Shown piece after piece: positions 62,775 to 64,000 of a stretch of 64,000 nucleotides of DNA. Origin of the DNA: Aristolochia californica (Eukaryota; Streptophyta; Magnoliopsida; Piperales; Aristolochiaceae); the NCBI GenBank assembly GCA_029961685.1, contig JARWKL010000004.1, positions 32,059,645 through 32,123,644 of the forward strand, given 5' to 3'. Position numbers and translations under genes: made by a program. Numbering within the stretch: the stretch's first letter is position 1; each line of letters begins with the position of its first letter. Below the pieces are notes generated by a model that did no database searches, was not told the DNA's origin, and saw only the letters and a program-made list of their open reading frames with translations.

Positions 62775-63233
62775 TGTTGAATTTATGGAAAAGAGAAATA
62801 CTTCATTGACTTATTATAATTAGAGTACATGAACCTCTATTTATAATAGAAGAAAGTAGTAAAATCCTATTACAATTAAACTACCTTTGTCCCAATTACA
62901 CCCAAACTCTAATACTTAAAGATAACTCCTAGCATAATTAAATAACCCAATATAAATAGAATACTAATATGACTAAAACACCTTTAAATTGAAACTCTTC
63001 TGTGAGACCTACGTCCATAATAATTGTGGCTCTGTTAGACTTCTTATGTGTAAGACTTCTTACGCCACCTCACGTGATCATGGTGGGTCCCATATCTTAT
63101 GGGTTTGGCCCCATCTTCCATCACTCTTGGATATGTGGGTCATCCTTGGTCCTATGGGCTTGGGTCCATCTTCCAACACATTTGGATATGTGGGACTTCC
63201 TTGGTCATGTGGGATTGGGCCCATCTTCCAACA
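62775..63233 (-). repeat. COP-4 5' LTR
   Basis: 459 bp, plus-strand TGTTGAATTTATGG to CATCTTCCAACA. Longer than the 3' LTR because a TTGGATATGTGGG..CTTGG block is repeated. Confidence 0.9.
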
Positions 63234-63238
63234 AAATG

Positions 63239-64000
63239 GAGGAAGAAGAAGAAGAAAAAGAAAAAGAAAAAAGAGAGGTTTTTGGTTTCCTTTAGCTTCT
63301 TTTCCAATTCTTGTTTTTATTGGTTTTCTCATCTCTTTTAACATATGTTTTATATTGAAAACTATGTACCATTGGAATGATCTTTGAGTCTAGTTTTCAA
63401 CTCAAAAATAATCGTTGCAATCAAATTATTTTAGAGAGAGAAATCAACATCTGAAGAAGAGAAGATCAAGAAGTAGAAAAGTTTTTAGTAGCAACAGAAA
63501 ACCTCAACTTTTTTAATAGTTTATACCAACATTTCCAGGAATTTATATTGAGAATTATAACTCAAAAGAAATCCATATGAATCTAATTTTTATCCCAATA
63601 AACTGTTTTTGAATATGATTTTTTTAGAGACAGATATCCGCATTGGAAGAATCAAAGGTCATACTAGCAGCCTATTGAATGCAAAAGTTTGAATTAAAGC
63701 AAATATTTTCTCCACTTTTTGAGTTGCTAATATTGGTTAAGTTTTCTATTTACTTTCAAAATTTAGCCAAGATTTTATAAACTTGAGTATCTTTCCTTAG
63801 TTCTTTTTTTTTATATCATATTACATTAGTTTCCTTAAGAAAAATCTTTCCTTATATGAATTTAGTTTCCTTTTTGACAAAGTTTGAAAATTTTGTATAA
63901 GAAAGTTTTGTTTTCTAATTCTAGATTCCAAATATTAGTGTCCTAAATTCATCTTTTGAATATTTTCTTTCTAAATTGGTCTAGTTCTATTAAAAAGTAA
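63239..64000 (+). other. COP-5 interior, right part
   Basis: Resumes the host element of COP-4. The AT-rich sequence shares GGTCATACTAGCAGCCTATT and CACTTTTTGAGTTGCTAATA with the COP-2 and COP-4 interiors, so it is another non-coding relative running off the window. No gene seen. Confidence 0.5.

Larger units (their letters stand above)
60214..63233 (-). mobile_element. COP-4: non-coding copia-type LTR retrotransposon
   Basis: 3' LTR 60214-60617, 5' LTR 62775-63233, TSD AAATG (60209-60213, 63234-63238), minus-strand primer site TGGTATTAGAGCAG (62761-62774), polypurine tract next to 60617 (minus CTTGAGAGGGAG). The interior has no gag or pol frame, only a trace of copia RNase H (TTCTCGTATAAAATGGCGG near 60690). 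Same family as COP-2. Confidence 0.92.

Overview
This is a nuclear segment of a flowering-plant chromosome, almost entirely transposable-element sequence. The evidence is chromovirus-type Ty3/gypsy and Ty1/copia LTR retrotransposons primed by initiator-Met tRNA, plant-type host-gene fragments, and plant-type (TTTAGGG-like) degenerate telomeric repeats. I see no intact ordinary host gene. Element nicknames (GYP, COP, CAP) are mine. Most boundaries come from reading LTR ends (TG..CA), primer sites, polypurine tracts and target-site duplications (TSDs) directly.

Region 1 (1-34.4 kb) is a nest of elements. COP-1, a minus-strand copia element (9505-33988), sits in an older copia remnant (COP-3). 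Its 3' LTR is joined to the minus-strand gypsy GYP-1, which is itself split by the complete plus-strand gypsy GYP-2 (2951-9150, TSD GATCG). COP-1 RNase H is split by CAP-1 (9878-18718), which is split by GYP-3 (11089-16371). The COP-1 integrase/RT junction is split by CAP-2 (20011 to about 22555). The COP-1 5' LTR is split by the non-coding copia COP-2 (25815-33712, TSD CCTAA), which carries GYP-4 (27797-33135, TSD GGACA).

Region 2 (34.4-45.8 kb) holds an LTR-like remnant, a higher-order tandem repeat (about 818 bp, made of roughly 370-bp monomers) interrupted by a 4.0-kb PIF/Harbinger element (35781-39774, TSD TTA), a MULE transposase remnant, an AT-rich tandem array and a hAT-like element.

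Region 3 (45.8-59.5 kb) is CAP-3, inserted in hAT-like terminal sequence. It contains a TRIM, a GYP-2-type LTR split by CAP-4 (47883-51525, TSD ATATC), a second TRIM-like piece, a GYP-5 fragment and GYP-6. Region 4 (59.6-64 kb) holds COP-5 remnants split by the non-coding COP-4 (60214-63233, TSD AAATG).

The most remarkable content is the CAP group: four non-autonomous LTR retrotransposons whose interiors are chains of sense-oriented, apparently intron-less fragments of unrelated host genes. CAP-1 has PPR, P4-ATPase (ALA2-like), DDT-domain and cinnamoyl-CoA-reductase-like pieces. CAP-2 has ETG1/MCM-binding protein, EMB2217-like PPR and PFP-alpha. CAP-3 has GH31 alpha-glucosidase, PABP, BRCT, plastid NAD-MDH and PRMT3 pieces. 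CAP-4 has acyl-CoA oxidase, calreticulin and MINDY deubiquitinase. CAP-4 has two LTRs that I read as identical and a single 945-codon open frame, so it looks very recent. Several CAP elements share LTR starts, primer site and polypurine-tract region with the gypsy elements, which suggests mobilisation in trans. Host-gene identities rest on recognising conserved protein segments by eye and need a database search.
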